Shown one piece after another: positions 27,695-38,638 of a DNA stretch of 64,000 nucleotides (the first letter of the stretch is position 1; every line of letters begins with the position of its first letter). The translations under genes and the position numbers were made by a program. The notes beneath the pieces were generated by a model. That model made no database searches and was not told where the DNA came from. It worked only from the letters and a program-made list of their open reading frames with translations. Source of the DNA: Pararhizobium qamdonense (GTDB lineage: Bacteria; Pseudomonadota; Alphaproteobacteria; Rhizobiales; Rhizobiaceae); contig NZ_CP119566.1 in the NCBI RefSeq assembly GCF_029277445.1, positions 2,916,001 through 2,980,000 of the forward strand. The letters run 5' to 3'.

Positions 27695-28672
27695 TTATCC
27701 GGCCACTGCCGCCAGCTTCTTTTCGCGGTTGGCTTTCAGCCGCGCGAAATCGTCGCCGGCATGGTGCGACGAGCGGGTGAGCGGGCTGGAGGCGACCATC
27801 AGGAAGCCCTTGGTATAGGCCACGGTCTCGTAGGACTTGAACTCCTCCGGCGTCACGAAGCTCATCACCTGATGATGCTTGCGGGTCGGCTGCAGGTACT
27901 GGCCGATGGTGAGGAAATCGACATCGGCGGTGCGCAGATCGTCCATCAGCTGCAGCACTTCGTTTCGCTCTTCGCCCAGGCCGACCATGATACCGGACTT
28001 GGTGAACATCGTCGGATCGAGTTCCTTGACGCGCTGTAAAAGCCGGATCGAGTGGAAGTAGCGCGCACCGGGGCGCACGGTCAGATAATTGCCCGGAACC
28101 GTTTCCATATTGTGATTGAAGACGTCGGGCTTGGCGGCAACGACGCGTTCCAGCGCGCCGGGCTTCTTCAGGAAGTCCGGCGTCAGGATTTCGATGGTCG
28201 TCAGTGGCGATGCGGCGCGGATGGCCCAGATCACCTTTTCGAAATGTTCGGCGCCGCCATCGGCCAGATCGTCGCGGTCAACCGAGGTGATGACGACGTG
28301 GCTGAGGCCCATCTGCTTGACGGCCTTGGCGACGTTTTCCGGTTCGGCCATATCCAGCGCGTTCGGCTTGCCTGTCGAGACATTGCAGAAGGCACAGGCG
28401 CGGGTACAGATCTCGCCCATGATCATGAAGGTCGCGTGCTTCTTGTCCCAGCATTCGCCGATATTCGGGCAGCCCGCCTCTTCGCAGACCGTGACGAGCT
28501 TGTGCTCCTTCACGATCGACTTGGTTTCGGCATAGCCCTTCGACGTCGGTGCGCGAACCCTGATCCATTCCGGCTTGCGCAGCATCTCGGTGTCGGGCTT
28601 GTGGGCCTTTTCCGGGTGGCGGATGCGCCGGGCATCGGGATCAAGAGTGGTGCGGTCGAGGATCGTGACCAT
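27695..28672 (-). CDS. lipA: Lipoyl synthase LipA
   Basis: 325-residue radical SAM enzyme inserting two sulfurs into octanoyl groups on lipoyl domains. The auxiliary cluster cysteines are in [12 protein letters not shown], the radical SAM cluster in [10 protein letters not shown], and the C-terminal [10 protein letters not shown] has the conserved Ser ligand motif RSS. It lies 92 bp after lpdA and close to pdhABC, whose E2 and E1-beta proteins carry its lipoyl substrates. Start taken at the second Met (28672); 28675 is equally possible. Confidence 0.96.
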   Translation of the reverse strand: MVTILDRTTLDPDARRIRHPEKAHKPDTEMLRKPEWIRVRAPTSKGYAETKSIVKEHKLVTVCEEAGCPNIGECWDKKHATFMIMGEICTRACAFCNVSTGKPNALDMAEPENVAKAVKQMGLSHVVITSVDRDDLADGGAEHFEKVIWAIRAASPLTTIEILTPDFLKKPGALERVVAAKPDVFNHNMETVPGNYLTVRPGARYFHSIRLLQRVKELDPTMFTKSGIMVGLGEERNEVLQLMDDLRTADVDFLTIGQYLQPTRKHHQVMSFVTPEEFKSYETVAYTKGFLMVASSPLTRSSHHAGDDFARLKANREKKLAAVAG

Positions 28673-28764
28673 CATGCTTCCAATTTTGCTTCAAGCGCGA
28701 CGCGCGCCCGTCGGGGCCGGATAGATCGGCCCGCCTCTTCAGATGGAGGCGAGCCCTAACACAA

Positions 28765-30210
28765 TCAAGCGTTCAGCGCACGCCCATAGGCATCGAGTAC
28801 GCTTTCCTTCAGCGTTTCGGAAATCGTCGGATGCGGGAAGATCGTGTGCATCAGGTCTTCCTCGGTGGTTTCGAGGTTCATGGCGACAACGAAACCCTGA
28901 ATCAGTTCGGTGACTTCGGCGCCGACCAGATGCGCGCCGAGCAGTTCGCCGGTCTTCTTGTCGAAGATGGTCTTGACCAGGCCCTGGTCTTCGCCGAGCG
29001 CAATCGCCTTGCCGTTGGCCACGAAGGGAAAGCGGCCGACGCGGATATCGCGGCCTTCGGCCTTGGCCTTGGCTTCCGTCAAGCCGACGGAGGCAACCTG
29101 CGGGTTGCAATAGGTGCAGCCCGGGATCTTCAGCTTGTCCATCGGATGCACATTGGGCAGGCCGGCGATCTTTTCGACGCAGATGACAGCCTCATGCTCG
29201 GCCTTGTGGGCCAGCATGGGCGGGCCGGCAACGTCGCCGATCGCGTAGACGCCCGGCACGTTGGTCTTGCCGTAGCCATCGATGACGATGCAGCCGCGGT
29301 CGGTCTTGACGCCGAGCGCCTCCAGGCCGAGATTTTCGATATTGCCCTGAACGCCGACAGCCGAAATCATCCGGTCGGCGGTGATCTTCTCGACCGAGCC
29401 GTCCTTCTTCTCGACATGGGCGGTCACGGAGTTGGCAGCCTTTTCAACCTTCGTCACCTTGGCGTCGAGGATGATCTTCATGCCCTGTTTGTCGAACTGC
29501 TTCTTGGCGAAGGCGGAGATCTCCGCGTCTTCGACCGGCATGACCTGGCTCATCAGCTCGACGACGGTCACATCGACGCCCATGGTGCGGTAGAACGAGG
29601 CGAACTCGATGCCGATGGCGCCGGAGCCCATGACCAGCAGCGATTTCGGCATTTCTTCCGGCTTCATCGCCTCGAAATAGGTCCAGATCAGCTTGCCATC
29701 CGGCTCGATGCCCGGCAGCGCGCGCGGACGGGCGCCGGTGGCGACGATGATGTGCTTGGCGGTATAGGTGCCCTCGCCCAGCGTGTTCTTCGGGATCGGC
29801 CCCTGCGGCTGGACGATCGCCTTGGTGGTCTTGGCAACGACGATCTCGTTGGGCTTGGTCAGCTTGGCCTCGCCCCAGATGATATCGACCTTGTTCTTCT
29901 TCATCAGGAAGGCGACGCCGCCATTCATGCGCTCGGCGATGCCACGCGACCGCTTGACGATCGCTGCCAAGTCCGGCGAAATCTTGCCTTCGAGCGTCAG
30001 TCCGTAATTCTTCGCATGCTCGGCGAGATGCAGCACTTCGGCGGAGCGCAGCAGCGCCTTGGTCGGGATGCAGCCCCAGTTGGAGCAGATGCCGGCCAGA
30101 TGCTCGCGCTCGACCACAGCAACCTTCAGCCCCAGCTGTGCCGCGCGGATGGCCGCGATATAGCCGCCGGGGCCGGAACCGATCACGATGACGTCGTAGG
30201 AATTTGCCAT
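28765..30210 (-). CDS. lpdA: Dihydrolipoyl dehydrogenase (E3)
   Basis: 481-residue FAD disulfide oxidoreductase. FAD motif VIVIGSGPGGYIAAIRAAQL, redox disulfide ICSNWGCIPTKALLR (Cys-x4-Cys), NAD motif LLVMGSGAIGIEFASFY, and the dimer-interface catalytic pair in HTIFPHPTISE. It reoxidises dihydrolipoamide. The position downstream of pdhC (through three small genes) and before lipA indicates a role as E3 of pyruvate dehydrogenase. Confidence 0.96.
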   Translation of the reverse strand: MANSYDVIVIGSGPGGYIAAIRAAQLGLKVAVVEREHLAGICSNWGCIPTKALLRSAEVLHLAEHAKNYGLTLEGKISPDLAAIVKRSRGIAERMNGGVAFLMKKNKVDIIWGEAKLTKPNEIVVAKTTKAIVQPQGPIPKNTLGEGTYTAKHIIVATGARPRALPGIEPDGKLIWTYFEAMKPEEMPKSLLVMGSGAIGIEFASFYRTMGVDVTVVELMSQVMPVEDAEISAFAKKQFDKQGMKIILDAKVTKVEKAANSVTAHVEKKDGSVEKITADRMISAVGVQGNIENLGLEALGVKTDRGCIVIDGYGKTNVPGVYAIGDVAGPPMLAHKAEHEAVICVEKIAGLPNVHPMDKLKIPGCTYCNPQVASVGLTEAKAKAEGRDIRVGRFPFVANGKAIALGEDQGLVKTIFDKKTGELLGAHLVGAEVTELIQGFVVAMNLETTEEDLMHTIFPHPTISETLKESVLDAYGRALNA

Positions 30211-30229
30211 TCTGTTTCCTGCCTCTTCC

Positions 30230-30811
30230 TTAGGTCATGTTCCGGGCCAAGAGGACCCATTCATGCCTTTTGCTATCTTCAAAGAGCGGCACGGCCTCAA
30301 GCCGCGCCTTCTCCGCAAATCCGTTGGCCGCATAGAGCGCCAGCGCCGTATCATTGTGGCTTTCGGTGATCAGGCTGACCTGCCGCCCTTGAGCCCTGTC
30401 GATTTCATGGGCAAGCAATGCCCGCCCGATACCCTTGCCACGATGGTGCCGGTAGACACCGAGACTGTCGATGAACCGGCTGCCGATCACCTCGACCTGC
30501 AGGTCGAGCAGCGGCCTGATCGCCGGATGAGGTGCTGCGATATCGCGCACGCTTCTGTCCAGTTCGTAGCCGATCGACACACCGGCAATCTCGCCGTCCC
30601 ATTCTGCCAGCGTCGCATCTTTCCAGGCGCCGGGCTCGCCGTCCATCCGCATCCGCGACCGCCCCTGCTCCATGGCGGTATCCTTCAATCCCCGCATGAC
30701 CGCCCCATGCCAGAGCCAGGTGGCAAAACCATGGGAGGCGATATCGACCAGAATGGCCAGATCCGCTGCATCCCGCCGCTCCGCTGCCCGCAGATAGACA
30801 GACGCCGTCAT
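30230..30811 (-). CDS. GNAT-family N-acetyltransferase
   Basis: 193 residues with a GNAT fold: ERRDAADLAILVDIASHGF at the N-terminus, acetyl-CoA loop HRGKGIGRALLAHEI, and ESHNDTALALYAANGF (motif B). Substrate unknown. Its ATG abuts the stop of the SGNH hydrolase gene (TGA-ATG), indicating coupled translation inside the pdh/lpd cluster. A similar SGNH-GNAT pair next to pdh genes is known from related rhizobia (recollection). Confidence 0.82.
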   Translation of the reverse strand: MTASVYLRAAERRDAADLAILVDIASHGFATWLWHGAVMRGLKDTAMEQGRSRMRMDGEPGAWKDATLAEWDGEIAGVSIGYELDRSVRDIAAPHPAIRPLLDLQVEVIGSRFIDSLGVYRHHRGKGIGRALLAHEIDRAQGRQVSLITESHNDTALALYAANGFAEKARLEAVPLFEDSKRHEWVLLARNMT

Positions 30812-31453
30812 TCAGAGCCCGAGCATCATCCGGACCATCGGCTCGAGGCCGCGTCCGATGGCGCGCGTATTGTCCGTATCCAGATGCACGCCGTCGAGCG
30901 GCGTCGTGCGTGCCACCGAACCCGCATCGAAGAAACCGCAGCCGAGTTCATCGGCAAGATCGGCATAAAGCGATGCCATCATCGACGACTGCTCGACAGC
31001 GCCGGCAAACATGGCCGCAAAATTCGCATTCGCGGTTTCGCTGATGGCCGGCGGTGCCACGATCAGGATTTCCGGCGCTTCGGCCTGCACGCCCGGCCAG
31101 CTGTGATGCCAGACGAGCTTGACCAGCCTCTCGATGCCCTTCGTGGCGCCAAAGGCGGTTCCGTGCACCACCGGCTTCATATCGTTGGAGCCGAGCAGGA
31201 AGATCACCAGATCGACCGGCGCATGTGTCTGCAGGACGGTTGGCAGGATGCGCACGCCATTGCGGTCGCAGTCGGCCAGATGATCGTCATAGGCGGTGGT
31301 GCGGCCGTTCAGACCTTCGGCGATCACCTGAACGCCATTGCCCAGCGCCTTCTGCAGCACACTTGGCCACCGGTCGTCCAACGCATGCCGGCCGCCTGTT
31401 TCCGCGTCATATCCCCAGGTCAGACTGTCACCGTAGCAGAGGACTGTTTTCAT
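30812..31453 (-). CDS. SGNH/GDSL hydrolase (arylesterase-like)
   Basis: 213 residues. Block I LCYGDSLTWGYDAETGGRH with the nucleophile Ser, block II Gly in EGLNGRTT, block III LGSNDMK, and block V DGVHLDTD with catalytic Asp and His. This matches rhizobial arylesterase/lysophospholipase-L1-like proteins. No signal peptide, so it is cytosolic; the substrate is not known. ATG 31453 is used; a TTG at 31465 overlaps the DUF559 stop. Confidence 0.85.
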   Translation of the reverse strand: MKTVLCYGDSLTWGYDAETGGRHALDDRWPSVLQKALGNGVQVIAEGLNGRTTAYDDHLADCDRNGVRILPTVLQTHAPVDLVIFLLGSNDMKPVVHGTAFGATKGIERLVKLVWHHSWPGVQAEAPEILIVAPPAISETANANFAAMFAGAVEQSSMMASLYADLADELGCGFFDAGSVARTTPLDGVHLDTDNTRAIGRGLEPMVRMMLGL

Positions 31454-31461
31454 ATGCGCAC

Positions 31462-31881
31462 TCAAAGTTCCCCTCCCCCTTGTGGGGAGGGGTTAGGGGT
31501 GGGGGTGGCAAGGGCCATGGCAATTCGTCGCAACACAGATGGCATATCGAGCATTACATCCTTGTTCGTAACCCGCAGAACCCGAGAATTCTCGCCACGG
31601 AGATCAGCGTCGCGCTCCGCATCACGTTGCCGTTGATCCAAATCGTCATGAACGGCTCCGTCCACTTCGATGATCAGGCGCGCTCCCAGACAGACAAAAT
31701 CCACAACGTAGCGGCCTATCGCCATTTGCCTGCGAAAATGCGTTCCCTGCGTTTCCGGCAATTCCCTGCGCAGAGCCTGCCAAAGGCGGCGCTCTGCTTG
31801 CGTCATTGCCTTGCGCAGCCGGGGCGCATGAAGTGCTGCGGCCGGGCTGGGTGGTGCCGGATTTTCACGGTTCCATGCCAT
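31462..31881 (-). CDS. DUF559 (Vsr-like endonuclease fold) protein
   Basis: 139 residues with the DUF559 pattern LRKAMTQAERRLWQALR, HFRRQMAIGRYVVDFVC, LIIEVDGAVHDD and VLRVTNKDVM: a PD-(D/E)xK-like core (Asp, then Glu-x-Asp). Function unproven; the fold suggests nuclease activity. Start 31881 has GAAAGG upstream. The C-terminal TPTPNPSPQGGGEL is encoded by a GC-rich palindrome (31470-31492), and a second palindrome (31917-31954) lies upstream, so the gene sits between two dispersed repeats within an otherwise conserved pdh cluster and may be an insertion. Confidence 0.8.
   Translation of the reverse strand: MAWNRENPAPPSPAAALHAPRLRKAMTQAERRLWQALRRELPETQGTHFRRQMAIGRYVVDFVCLGARLIIEVDGAVHDDLDQRQRDAERDADLRGENSRVLRVTNKDVMLDMPSVLRRIAMALATPTPNPSPQGGGEL
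31470..31492. repeat. GC-rich palindrome inside the 3' end of the DUF559 gene
   Basis: CCCCTCCCC (31470-31478) and GGGGAGGGG (31484-31492) with a 5-nt loop, continuing into GGTTAGGGGTGGGGGTGG. It encodes the terminal PSPQGGG peptide and overlaps the translation start area of the SGNH gene. Confidence 0.6.
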
Positions 31882-31916
31882 TTCAGACCTTTCACCTATC
31901 CGACCAACCCCCACCC

Positions 31917-31954
31917 GTCCGCTAACGCGGACACCCTCCCCGCAAGGGGGAGGG
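31917..31954. repeat. Double-hairpin palindromic element between pdhC and DUF559
   Basis: GTCCGC-TAAC-GCGGAC (31917-31932) is followed by CCCTCCCC (31934-31941) and GGGGAGGG (31947-31954). The second hairpin resembles the palindrome at 31470-31492. It lies 10 bp past the pdhC stop and may attenuate transcription into downstream genes. Confidence 0.55.
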
Positions 31955-31964
31955 ATAAGTTTTT

Positions 31965-33323
31965 TTAAACCAGCATGCCCATCGGGCTTTCGATGTAGCG
32001 CTTGAAGGCGCCGAGCAGTTCGGCTCCGAGCGCGCCATCGACGGCGCGGTGGTCGGTCGAGAGCGTCACGGTCATGACATTGGCAATGACCATCTGGCCC
32101 TTCTTGACGACGACGCGTTCCTCGCCGGCACCGATCGCAAGGATCGTCGCATGCGGGGGATTGACGACGGCGGCGAAGTTCTTGACGCCCATCATGCCCA
32201 TGTTCGATACGGCCGTGGTGCCGCCCTGGAACTCCTCGGGCTTCAGCTTGCGGCTCTTGGCGCGGGCGCCGAGATCCTTCATCTCGTTGGAGATGGCCGA
32301 CAGGCTCTTCAACTCGGCGCTGCGCACGATCGGCGTGATCAGGCCGCCGGGGATCGACACGGCAACGCCGACATCGGCGTGCTTGTGCTTGACCATGTTG
32401 GTCTCGGTCCAGGACACGTTGGCATCCGGAACATCGCGCAGGGCCAAGGCCAGCGCCTTGATGACCATGTCGTTGACCGAGAGCTTATAGGCAGGCTTGC
32501 CGTCCCGTTCCGGGGCTGCCGAATTGAGCTGGGCGCGCAGCGCAAGCAGCGCATCCAGTTCGCAATCGACGGACACGTAGAAATGCGGAATGGTCTGCTT
32601 GGATTCCTGCAGGCGCTTGGCAATGACCTTGCGCATGCCGTCATGCGGCACGAGCTCGTAGGAGCCTTCAGCGAAGTTCTTCAACACAGCTTCGTCGGAT
32701 GCGCCCTTGGCCAGCGGCGCCGGAGCCGCAGCGGTTGTGGGTGCTGCAGCGGCGGCCGGAGCAGCCTTTGCGCCACCACCGGGAACGGCGGTTTCCACGT
32801 CCTTCTTGATCACGCGGCCATGCGGGCCGGTGCCGGCGACAGCGGAAATATCGATCCCGGCATCCTTGGCCAGACGGCGGGCAAGCGGCGAAGAAAATGT
32901 GCGCGTGCCCGGCGCTGCAGGCGCAGATGCCTGTGCGGCGGCCGGAGCCGGAGCAGCGGCAGCCGGTGCGGCCTCCGACTTTGCGGGTGCGGCTTCCGTC
33001 TTGGCCGCCTCGGCCTTCCCGGCTTCGGGCTTTGCAGCCGGAGCCGCACCGCCACCGGACGCAGCGGCTGCGACGTCTTCACCGTCGGCCGCGAGGATCG
33101 CGATCAAGGCATTGACCTTGACGCCTTCGGTGCCGGCGGCAACGACGAGCTTGGCAACCGTGCCTTCATCGACCGATTCCACTTCCATCGTCGCCTTGTC
33201 GGTCTCGATCTCGCAGAGAACGTCGCCGGACGAAACCTTGTCGCCTTCTTTGACCAGCCACTTGGCGAGGTTGCCCTCTTCCATGGTTGGCGAAAGGGCT
33301 GGCATGGTGATGTTGATAGGCAT
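31965..33323 (-). CDS. pdhC: Pyruvate dehydrogenase E2, dihydrolipoamide acetyltransferase
   Basis: 452 residues. One lipoyl domain (1-80; lipoylated Lys in [10 protein letters not shown]), an Ala/Pro-rich flexible linker (~82-130), a peripheral-subunit-binding domain ([29 protein letters not shown]), a second Ala/Pro linker, and the catalytic domain with HxxxDG in [12 protein letters not shown]. It transfers acetyl groups to CoA and forms the complex core. It follows pdhB by 14 bp. Confidence 0.96.
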   Translation of the reverse strand: MPINITMPALSPTMEEGNLAKWLVKEGDKVSSGDVLCEIETDKATMEVESVDEGTVAKLVVAAGTEGVKVNALIAILAADGEDVAAAASGGGAAPAAKPEAGKAEAAKTEAAPAKSEAAPAAAAPAPAAAQASAPAAPGTRTFSSPLARRLAKDAGIDISAVAGTGPHGRVIKKDVETAVPGGGAKAAPAAAAAPTTAAAPAPLAKGASDEAVLKNFAEGSYELVPHDGMRKVIAKRLQESKQTIPHFYVSVDCELDALLALRAQLNSAAPERDGKPAYKLSVNDMVIKALALALRDVPDANVSWTETNMVKHKHADVGVAVSIPGGLITPIVRSAELKSLSAISNEMKDLGARAKSRKLKPEEFQGGTTAVSNMGMMGVKNFAAVVNPPHATILAIGAGEERVVVKKGQMVIANVMTVTLSTDHRAVDGALGAELLGAFKRYIESPMGMLV

Positions 33324-33337
33324 CTCTTCACCCTCCC

Positions 33338-34729
33338 TTATTTGTAGCAGACGGTCTTTACCGCCTGGACGACTTCGCCGACATTCGGCAGGGCCAGCTT
33401 TTCAAGGTTGGCGGCGTAAGGCATGGGCACGTCCTTGCCGGCGATCGTCAGGATCGGCGCGTCGAGATAATCGAAGGCCTGCTGCATGACGCGGGTAGCA
33501 ATTTCGGTACCGACGGAGGACTGCGGGAAGCCTTCCTCGACGGTGACCAGCCGGCCAGTCTTCTTCACCGATTCGATCACGGCCGGCAGATCCATCGGAC
33601 GGATCGTGCGCAGGTCGATGATTTCGACGTCGATGCCTTCCTTTTCCAGTTCCGCCGCAGCCTTGACCGCATAGGTCATGCCGATGCCGAAGGACACGAT
33701 GGTCGCGTCCTTGCCCACGCGATGAATCCGTGCCTTGCCGATCGGCAGCACGAAATCGTCGATCTTCGGCACGTCGAACGAATGACCGTAGAGGATTTCG
33801 TTTTCGAGGAAGATCACCGGGTTCGGATCGCGGATTGCCGCCTTCAACAGGCCTTTGGCATCGGCTGCCGTATAGGGCATGATGACCTTAAGGCCCGGAA
33901 TGTGGCTGTACCAGGCGGCATAGCATTGCGAATGCTGGGCGCCGACGCGGGCGGCGGCACCGGACGGGCCACGGAACACCATCGGGGCACCCATCTGCCC
34001 ACCGGACATGTAAAGGGTCTTTGCCGCCGAGTTGATGATATGGTCGATCGCCTGCATGGCGAAGTTGAAGGTCATGAATTCGACGATCGGACGCAGGCCC
34101 GTCATCGCAGCACCGACGCCGATACCGGCAAAACCATGCTCGGTGATCGGTGTATCGACAACGCGGCGCGGACCGAATTCCTGCAGAAGCCCCTGCGTGA
34201 TCTTGTAGGCGCCCTGATATTCGGCGACTTCCTCGCCCATGACGAAGACATCTTCGCTGCGGCGCATTTCTTCGGCCATCGCATCGCGAAGCGCTTCGCG
34301 CACCGTGGTGGAGACCATTTCGGTACCGGCCGGGATATCCGGATCGGCGGGAATGTCCGCCTTCGGCTGCGCCGGAACAGGGGCAGAAGCGTCGGACTTT
34401 GCCGGCGCTTCGGACTGTGCCGGAGCCTCGGTCTTGGCAGGCTCTGCAGCTGCGGCCTTGGGGGCTGCGACATCGCTGGCGCTTTCGCCGTCCTGCAGCA
34501 GAACGGCAATCGCCGTGTTGACCTTGACGCCTTCGGTGCCGGCGGCGATCAGGATCTTGCCGATAACGCCTTCATCGACGGCTTCCACTTCCATGGTCGC
34601 CTTGTCGGTCTCGATTTCGGCGATCACGTCACCGGAGGTGACCTTGTCACCCTCGTTTTTCAGCCATTTGCTGAGCGTGCCTTCTTCCATCGTCGGGGAC
34701 AGAGCGGGCATCAGAATTTCGATAGGCAT
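33338..34729 (-). CDS. pdhB: Pyruvate dehydrogenase E1 beta with N-terminal lipoyl domain
   Basis: 463 residues. Residues 1-80 are a lipoyl domain ([27 protein letters not shown]), followed by a Pro/Ala/Lys linker (~90-135) and the transketolase-like E1-beta domain ([45 protein letters not shown]). Fusion of a lipoyl domain to E1-beta is a known alphaproteobacterial feature; it adds lipoyl groups outside E2. It sits between pdhA and pdhC. Confidence 0.95.
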   Translation of the reverse strand: MPIEILMPALSPTMEEGTLSKWLKNEGDKVTSGDVIAEIETDKATMEVEAVDEGVIGKILIAAGTEGVKVNTAIAVLLQDGESASDVAAPKAAAAEPAKTEAPAQSEAPAKSDASAPVPAQPKADIPADPDIPAGTEMVSTTVREALRDAMAEEMRRSEDVFVMGEEVAEYQGAYKITQGLLQEFGPRRVVDTPITEHGFAGIGVGAAMTGLRPIVEFMTFNFAMQAIDHIINSAAKTLYMSGGQMGAPMVFRGPSGAAARVGAQHSQCYAAWYSHIPGLKVIMPYTAADAKGLLKAAIRDPNPVIFLENEILYGHSFDVPKIDDFVLPIGKARIHRVGKDATIVSFGIGMTYAVKAAAELEKEGIDVEIIDLRTIRPMDLPAVIESVKKTGRLVTVEEGFPQSSVGTEIATRVMQQAFDYLDAPILTIAGKDVPMPYAANLEKLALPNVGEVVQAVKTVCYK

Positions 34730-34750
34730 GATGTTTTCCTCGTCCCGGTC

Positions 34751-35797
34751 TTAAAGCAGAATATCGGTGTAGAGCTCGGATACATCCGGCTCCGGATCGG
34801 CCTGGGCAAAATCGGCGCTGTCGGCGACGACGTCGCGAACATCCTTGTCGATCGCCTTCAGCTCGTCCTCGCTCGCCCAGCCGTTGTCCAGCAGGCGCAC
34901 CCTGACTTTTTCGATCGGGTCGTTCTCGGAGCGCATTTTCTGCACTTCGTCCTTGGAACGGTACTTGGCCGGGTCGGACATCGAATGACCGCGATAGCGA
35001 TAGGTCTGCATCTCGAGGATCATCGGGCCCTTGCCCGCCCGGCAATATTCGACAGCTTCGTCGCCCGCAGCCTTCACCGCACGCACGTCCATGCCGTCAA
35101 CCTGGAAGCCGGGAATACCTAGCGCAATGCCGCGCTGCGAGAAATCGTGACCGGCAGAGGCACGCGACACCGAGGTGCCCATGGCGTAGCGGTTGTTCTC
35201 GACGATGTAGATCACCGGCAGGTTCCACAGAGCCGCCATGTTGAAGCTCTCGTAGACCTGGCCCTGGTTGGCAGCGCCGTCGCCGAAATAGGCGAGCGAG
35301 ACATTGTCATTGCCGCGGTAGCGGTTGGCGAATGCCAGACCGGTGCCGAGCGAGACCTGCGCGCCGACAATGCCGTGGCCGCCGTAAAAATTCTTTTCCT
35401 TGGAGAACATGTGCATCGAGCCACCCTTGCCGCGGGAAAGCCCGCTGCGGCGGCCTGTAAGCTCGGCCATGACGCCGCGCGCACTCATGCCGCAGGCCAG
35501 CATATGGCCGTGGTCACGGTAGGCGGTGATGACCTGATCGCCATCCTTCAGCGCCATCTGCATGCCGACAACGACTGCTTCCTGGCCGATATAAAGATGA
35601 CAGAAACCGCCGATAAAGCCCATGCCATAGAGCTGGCCGGCCTTTTCCTCAAAACGGCGGATGAGGAGCATTTCGCGGTAGGCCTTCAGGTCGGTATCGC
35701 GATCGAACTCGGCGATCGTCCCGTTTGTGAAGTCCTTTTTTGCTGGCTTTGCAGCTGCCTTGCGACTGGAAACGGACGCGGATTTTCGCGGTGCCAT
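34751..35797 (-). CDS. pdhA: Pyruvate dehydrogenase E1 alpha
   Basis: 348-residue TPP-dependent subunit. The TPP motif is GDGAANQGQVYESFNMAALW ... ENNRYAMGT; HGHMLACGMS and GHSMSDPAKYRSKDE are further E1-alpha signatures. With E1-beta it decarboxylates pyruvate. First gene of the pdhABC operon. The 147-bp upstream gap contains two AATGCCAT copies and the palindrome GCCAT-N6-ATGGC (35858-35873), a possible operator. Confidence 0.96.
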   Translation of the reverse strand: MAPRKSASVSSRKAAAKPAKKDFTNGTIAEFDRDTDLKAYREMLLIRRFEEKAGQLYGMGFIGGFCHLYIGQEAVVVGMQMALKDGDQVITAYRDHGHMLACGMSARGVMAELTGRRSGLSRGKGGSMHMFSKEKNFYGGHGIVGAQVSLGTGLAFANRYRGNDNVSLAYFGDGAANQGQVYESFNMAALWNLPVIYIVENNRYAMGTSVSRASAGHDFSQRGIALGIPGFQVDGMDVRAVKAAGDEAVEYCRAGKGPMILEMQTYRYRGHSMSDPAKYRSKDEVQKMRSENDPIEKVRVRLLDNGWASEDELKAIDKDVRDVVADSADFAQADPEPDVSELYTDILL

Positions 35798-35944
35798 TCA
35801 ATCCTCCCTATGGTTGGCTTTTGCAGTACCATAGGGAAAGAATGCCATCACAGCAATGCCATATTTGCATGGCTTATATTCCTATCAAGTTATTGATATG
35901 AATACACTATTTCAAATTAACCTGTTTTCAGTTAATGTGACAAA

Positions 35945-36253
35945 TCAGTGAAAGATAACGATTTCGTCGCTGCGGGACATGTTCAGGCCGAAACGGGCCT
36001 TTTCGTCCAGCATGTCGCGTTCGAGCGAACCGTCGCTGAGAAGTGCGACTTCCTTTTCCAGCACCTGGCGCTTGGCAGTCAGCTCGTCCAGCCGCGCCTG
36101 ACGCTCCAGCCGCTGCCGGTCGAATGTCTCGGTCGCCTTCAGACCAAAATCCCCGTGTATGGAATGATAGCCGAAATAGGAAAGAAAGGCGACCGTGATG
36201 AGCGGCATCACAAACCGCCCGAGCTGCCGTTTTTTATGGTGTTTGGTCCACAT
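35945..36253 (-). CDS. Septum formation initiator (FtsB/DivIC-like)
   Basis: 102-residue bitopic membrane protein: basic N-terminus MWTKHHKKRQLGRF, one membrane helix (VMPLITVAFLSYFGYHSI), then a periplasmic coiled coil (DRQRLERQARLDELTAKRQV) and a short conserved end (DEKARFGLNMSRSDEIV). This is the FtsB/DivIC pattern of the divisome FtsQLB subcomplex. Its place between eno and pdhA matches other alphaproteobacteria, and in E. coli ftsB is also next to eno. Same strand as both neighbours. Confidence 0.85.
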   Translation of the reverse strand: MWTKHHKKRQLGRFVMPLITVAFLSYFGYHSIHGDFGLKATETFDRQRLERQARLDELTAKRQVLEKEVALLSDGSLERDMLDEKARFGLNMSRSDEIVIFH

Positions 36254-36330
36254 AGATCATTCCCTGATACGCAATACCAGTGCAGGCTAGCAGCCATTGA
36301 TTAACCGACCGTTGACCATAACGCAGCCAA

Positions 36331-36363
36331 TGAAAAACCCGCGTCCGTTTCCAGACGCGGGTC
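36331..36363 (-). terminator. Rho-independent terminator of eno
   Basis: On the minus strand ACCCGCGTC and GACGCGGGT form a perfect 9-bp stem with an 8-nt loop, followed by TTTTC, 25 bp past the eno stop. Confidence 0.85.
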
Positions 36364-36387
36364 TCATCATTTCAAAGCTTGCGCTGA

Positions 36388-37677
<1,290 letters not shown>

Positions 37678-37733
37678 TCAAACATGGTGGTGGAGGATGG
37701 CCCTGTCATAATTCATGGACCGGAAATTACAAT

Positions 37734-37769
37734 GGCGGGGCCAGCGCAATTGCGGCCTGGCACCCCGCC
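37734..37769. terminator. GC-rich hairpin between kdsA and eno
   Basis: GGCGGGG (37734-37740) pairs with CCCCGCC (37763-37769), with inner CCAG/CTGG pairing. It starts 12 bp past the kdsA stop on the minus strand but lacks a U-run, so termination is only possible. Confidence 0.45.
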
Positions 37770-37781
37770 GTCAAGAAAAAT

Positions 37782-38636
37782 TCACACAGCTGGCGCTGAG
37801 CGTTTGGTGACCGCGTCGAAGGCCAGCAGCGTCTCCAGCAAGCGCGGCATGTCCTTCAGATAGACCATGTTCGGACCGTCGGACGGCGAGTTGTCGGGAT
37901 CCTCATGGGTCTCGATGAAGACGCCGGCAACGCCGACAGCAACCGCTGCCCGCGCGAGCGTCTCAACGAATTCGCGCTGTCCTCCCGACGATCCGCCCTG
38001 CCCGCCCGGCTGCTGCACGGAATGGGTCGCGTCAAAGATCACCGGCGCACCAAGGCTCGCCATGATCGGCAACGACCGCATATCGGAAACCAGCGTATTG
38101 TAGCCGAAGGAGGCGCCGCGCTCGCACAACAGCACGTTCGGATTGCCGCTTTCGGTGAATTTGGCGAGCACGTTCTTCATGTCCCAGGGGGCGAGGAACT
38201 GGCCCTTCTTGACGTTGATCACGCGGCCGGTCTTGGCGGCTGCGACCAGAAGATCGGTCTGGCGCGACAGGAAGGCCGGGATCTGCAGGATATCGACAGT
38301 CGGGGCGACCAGCGCGCACTGCTCTTCCGTATGGATGTCGGTGATAACCGGAAAGCCATATTCCTTTTTCAGGTCGGCAAAGATTTCCATCGCCTTTTCC
38401 AGGCCAATGCCGCGCTTGCCGGAGATCGATGTGCGGTTGGCCTTGTCGAAGGATGATTTGTAGACATAGCCAAGGCCGAGCGACTTGCAGAGTTCAACCA
38501 TCGTACCGGCAATCATGAAGGCGTGGTCGCGGCTCTCCATCTGGCAGGGACCAGCGATCAGCGACAGTTTTTGCGTGTTGGAAAACACCACCTGATTGGC
38601 GCCGCTACCGGCAACGACATTTGCATTGGTCTGCAT
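37782..38636 (-). CDS. kdsA: 3-deoxy-D-manno-octulosonate 8-phosphate synthase
   Basis: 284-residue KDO8P synthase condensing arabinose 5-phosphate with PEP for lipopolysaccharide core. Motifs: [67 protein letters not shown], and [12 protein letters not shown]. The Cys and His positions suggest the metal-dependent class. It begins just after a VOC gene (2-bp gap), so the two are probably cotranscribed. Confidence 0.96.
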   Translation of the reverse strand: MQTNANVVAGSGANQVVFSNTQKLSLIAGPCQMESRDHAFMIAGTMVELCKSLGLGYVYKSSFDKANRTSISGKRGIGLEKAMEIFADLKKEYGFPVITDIHTEEQCALVAPTVDILQIPAFLSRQTDLLVAAAKTGRVINVKKGQFLAPWDMKNVLAKFTESGNPNVLLCERGASFGYNTLVSDMRSLPIMASLGAPVIFDATHSVQQPGGQGGSSGGQREFVETLARAAVAVGVAGVFIETHEDPDNSPSDGPNMVYLKDMPRLLETLLAFDAVTKRSAPAV

Positions 38637-38638
38637 GA

